From: HGW-17 sp938004375
GTDB taxonomy: Bacteria > Myxococcota_A > Polyangia > HGW-17
Assembly: GCA_036802685.1 (NCBI GenBank)
Contig: DAIRVS010000004.1
Span: forward strand, 16,058 to 80,057
Direction: 5' to 3'
DNA: 64,000 bases
Shown here: positions 54,411 to 64,000 of the stretch, piece by piece
Layout of the letters: each line of letters opens with the position of its first letter
Position numbering within the stretch: position 1 is the first letter of the stretch
Translations under genes and position numbers: made by a program
Notes under the pieces: generated by a model
Databases searched by the model: none
Told to the model about the DNA's origin: nothing
What the model saw: the letters and a program-made list of their open reading frames with translations, nothing else

Positions 54411-55121
54411 ATGGCGAATCTAGGGAAGAAGTACAAAAACGCACTCAAAGTCTACGACCGCACCAAACGCTACACTGTGGACGAGGCCGCCGGCCTCGTC
54501 GAAAAACTCAGCACCACCAAGTTCGATGGCACGGTGGAACTGGCCGTCAGGCTGGGCGTCAATCCGCGGCACGCGGATCAGATGGTCCGCGGCGCGGTGG
54601 TTCTGCCCCACGGCACCGGCAAGACGGTCCGTGTCCTGGTCTTCACCAAGGGCGACAAGGTCCAGGAAGCCCTGTCCGCCGGCGCCGACTTCGCGGGCGC
54701 CGAGGAGCTCGTCGAGAAGATCCAGAAGGAAAACTGGCTCGAGTTCGACAAGACCATCGCCACGCCGGACGTCATGCCCCTGGTCGGCCGCATCGGCCGC
54801 ATCCTCGGCACGCGCGGCCTGATGCCGAACCCCAAGGTCGGCACGGTCACCTACGACGTCGAGAAGACCGTCAAGGAGCTCAAGGGCGGCCGCGTGGAGT
54901 TCCGCGTGGAGAAGGCCGGCATCGTGCACCTGGGCATCGGCAAGGTCTCCTTCGGCCAGCAGAAGATCAAGGAGAACATGATCTCCGTGATCGAGATGCT
55001 CCTGAAGCTCAAGCCCGCCTCCGCCAAGGGCACTTACATCAAGAGCGTGACCCTCGGCGCCACCATGGGTCCCGGCATCAAACTGGACGTGCATCAACTG
55101 CTCGCCCTGCTGACGGCCTAA
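54411..55121 (+). CDS. rplA: Ribosomal protein uL1
   Basis: A 236-aa large-subunit stalk protein that also represses its own operon in many bacteria by binding the leader mRNA. Typical segments: KFDGTVELAVRLGVNPRHAD, DVMPLVGRIGRILGTRGLMP and PKVGTVTYDVEKTVKELKGG. ATG 54411 has AGGAGG directly upstream; an in-frame start at 54351 lies inside the leader structure and is rejected. rplJ follows after 13 bases. Confidence 0.98.
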   Translation: MANLGKKYKNALKVYDRTKRYTVDEAAGLVEKLSTTKFDGTVELAVRLGVNPRHADQMVRGAVVLPHGTGKTVRVLVFTKGDKVQEALSAGADFAGAEELVEKIQKENWLEFDKTIATPDVMPLVGRIGRILGTRGLMPNPKVGTVTYDVEKTVKELKGGRVEFRVEKAGIVHLGIGKVSFGQQKIKENMISVIEMLLKLKPASAKGTYIKSVTLGATMGPGIKLDVHQLLALLTA

Positions 55122-55134
55122 TAAGGGGTGTGAA

Positions 55135-55671
55135 ATGAACCGCGTACAAAAATCTGAACACATCCGATACTACGAAAAGGTCCTCAAGGACGCCCAGTCC
55201 CTGGTGTTCGTCGAGTTCGCCGGCCTGAAGGTGGAAGAGATCAACAAGATCCGTCGCGAGTTCCGCGCCGCCAACTGCGAGTACAAGGTCATCAAGAACA
55301 CCCTGCTCGAGCATGCCAGCCAGGGCACCGCCGCCCAGGTGATCAAGCCGACGCTGGCCGGACCGCTCGCGATCCTGTTCTCCCGGGAAGATCCCGCGGC
55401 TCCGGCGCGCATCGCGCTGAAGCTCTCCAAGGAGTACGACAAGTTCAAGATCCACTCGGGCTACATCGATGGCGCGCTGCTGGACAAGAACGGCGTCACC
55501 CAGCTCTCGAGCATGCCGTCCAAGAACGAGCTGCGCGCGAAACTGCTGGCCACGTTCCTGGCGGCCCCGCAGAAGATGCTGCGTCTGCTGCAGGCGGCGC
55601 CGTCCCGCATGCTGATGGTGCTCGACGCCCGGAAGCGTTCCATGGAGTCCGCCGGTGGCGGTGAAGGTTAA
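55135..55671 (+). CDS. rplJ: Ribosomal protein uL10
   Basis: A 178-aa stalk-base protein that binds the L7/L12 dimers. Family features: SLVFVEFAGLKVEEINKIRR, CEYKVIKNTLLEHA and the helical C-terminal L7/L12-binding tail (ELRAKLLATFLAAPQKMLRL). ATG follows GGGGTGTGAA. 61 bases separate it from rplL. No autoregulatory L10 leader is obvious in the short gap before it (13 bases), so control may act through the L1 site. Confidence 0.97.
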   Translation: MNRVQKSEHIRYYEKVLKDAQSLVFVEFAGLKVEEINKIRREFRAANCEYKVIKNTLLEHASQGTAAQVIKPTLAGPLAILFSREDPAAPARIALKLSKEYDKFKIHSGYIDGALLDKNGVTQLSSMPSKNELRAKLLATFLAAPQKMLRLLQAAPSRMLMVLDARKRSMESAGGGEG

Positions 55672-55732
55672 CAGTCATTCGTAGAGGTTTTATTAACTCT
55701 ATTTCTCGTTTCGAGTCCAACTGGAGGAAAAA

Positions 55733-56122
55733 ATGTCAGTATCTAAAGAGCAAGTTGTGGAATTCCTGAGCAAGATGACCGTGATGGAGATGGCCAACCT
55801 CGTGAAAGAGCTCGAGGAACTCTGGGGCGTCGAAGCCGCTCCGGCCGTCGTCGCTGGCGCTGCCGCCCCGGCCGCCGGTGGCGCCGCCCCGGCTGCCGCC
55901 GCCGAAGAGGAGAAGACCGAGTTCGACGTGGTGATCGAGGACGTCGGCGCCAAGAAGATCGAAGTGATCAAGGCGATCCGCGAGATCACCAGCCTGGGCC
56001 TGAAGGAAGCCAAGGAGATGGCCGAGAACAACCAGGTCGTGAAGACGGGCGTGTCCAAGGACGAGGCCGCTTCCATCGCCAAGAAGTTGGAAGAAGCTGG
56101 CGCCAAGGTGAAAGTGAAGTAA
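55733..56122 (+). CDS. rplL: Ribosomal protein bL12 (L7/L12)
   Basis: A 129-aa stalk protein, normal length. The N-terminal dimerisation helix (VVEFLSKMTVMEMANLVKEL), the Ala/Pro/Gly hinge (AAPAVVAGAAAPAAGGAAPA-type, residues 40-60) and the C-terminal factor-binding domain (KKIEVIKAIREITSLGLKEA) are in order. GGAGG precedes ATG. A strong hairpin pair follows before rpoB. Confidence 0.98.
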   Translation: MSVSKEQVVEFLSKMTVMEMANLVKELEELWGVEAAPAVVAGAAAPAAGGAAPAAAAEEEKTEFDVVIEDVGAKKIEVIKAIREITSLGLKEAKEMAENNQVVKTGVSKDEAASIAKKLEEAGAKVKVK

Positions 56123-56179
56123 CCACTCTCCTGTAAACCCAAACAGGAGTGGTACAAGTTGATGGTCAGAGTTGGATAA

Positions 56180-56223
56180 GGTATCCGGCGTGAAGGATCG
56201 TCCTTCCGCCGGGTACCTTTTTT
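56180..56223 (+). terminator. Terminator/attenuator hairpin between rplL and rpoB
   Basis: GGTATCCGGCG-tg-AAGGA-tcg-TCCTT-c-CGCCGGGTACC (11 bp plus 5 bp; one T-G pair) followed by six T (56218-56223). An imperfect hairpin CCACTCTCCTGT/ACAGGAGTGG lies just upstream (near 56125-56155). This would attenuate rpoBC relative to ribosomal protein genes, as the rplL-rpoB attenuator does in E. coli. Confidence 0.8.
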
Positions 56224-56242
56224 CTCTTTTCAGGAGAAATGG

Positions 56243-60445
<4,203 letters not shown>

Positions 60446-60521
60446 CCGCGGTTCGCCGGTGGCCGGGCGGTGACGTCCGGCGGTTCTTTGAGTTCCTCTA
60501 TTCCTGTCGAGGTCATACCCG

Positions 60522-64000
<3,479 letters not shown>

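Overview
The window is about 64 kb of GC-rich bacterial DNA that is densely coding on both strands. It suggests a Gram-negative, deltaproteobacterial or Myxococcota-like organism. The evidence is a LolA carrier, many predicted outer-membrane lipoproteins, Cys-rich and FG-GAP/ASPIC lipoproteins, Asn-Asn-x linkers after lipoboxes, a Ser/Thr kinase, FHA-GGDEF and PilZ signalling proteins, and two GG-N10-GC sigma-54-type promoters. This placement is inference from gene content; no 16S rRNA gene is present.

Layout. 1-8.4 kb: the end of a beta-propeller-like protein, then uvrC, tRNA-Leu, cutA, an AGCS symporter, transketolase, a cyclophilin and rnhA. 8.4-11.6 kb: a PhnW-like aminotransferase behind a sigma-54-type promoter with upstream palindromes, then two exported proteins. 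11.6-16.9 kb (minus strand): lolA, then a tight operon PilZ / TerB-like / 170-aa protein / 240-aa repeat protein / radical SAM-SPASM / radical SAM-SPASM. 17.1-20.6 kb: a putatively flavinylated lipoprotein with an AT-rich Asn linker, then an ArsR-led redox operon (Trx-Grx fusion, GroES-like, Trx-like without CxxC, trxB). 20.7-32.5 kb: pgsA with a TPR/AIM24-like partner, several lipoproteins and nadE. 32.6-41.5 kb: a J-domain/TPR protein, DUF192, ilvE, proS, two membrane-anchored unknowns and a histidine kinase. 41.5-50.4 kb: an extracytoplasmic set (ASPIC/FG-GAP lipoprotein, zincin-like protein, lipoprotein), then kinase-PAS, a GT39-like membrane protein and FHA-GGDEF on the minus strand. 50.7-64 kb: the conserved block tRNA-Thr/Tyr/Gly/Thr, tuf, rpmG, tRNA-Trp, secE, nusG, rplK, rplA, rplJ, rplL, rpoB, and rpoC cut by the window end.

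The best candidate for an undescribed system is the 11.7-16.0 kb operon. Two complete SPASM-type radical SAM enzymes overlap each other and overlap a membrane-anchored protein whose C-terminal half carries two identical 19-residue repeats plus a related C-terminal motif (RY-[SG]-x-G-V-R). This looks like a modification system acting on a large, probably exported, repeat substrate. PilZ and TerB-like proteins are encoded just upstream. Other points of interest are 23S-like L1 leader sites before both rplK and rplA, the ArsR operator and its redox operon with two CxxC-less thioredoxin folds, a zincin whose third zinc ligand position is Gln, and tandem repeats confined to convergent intergenic gaps.
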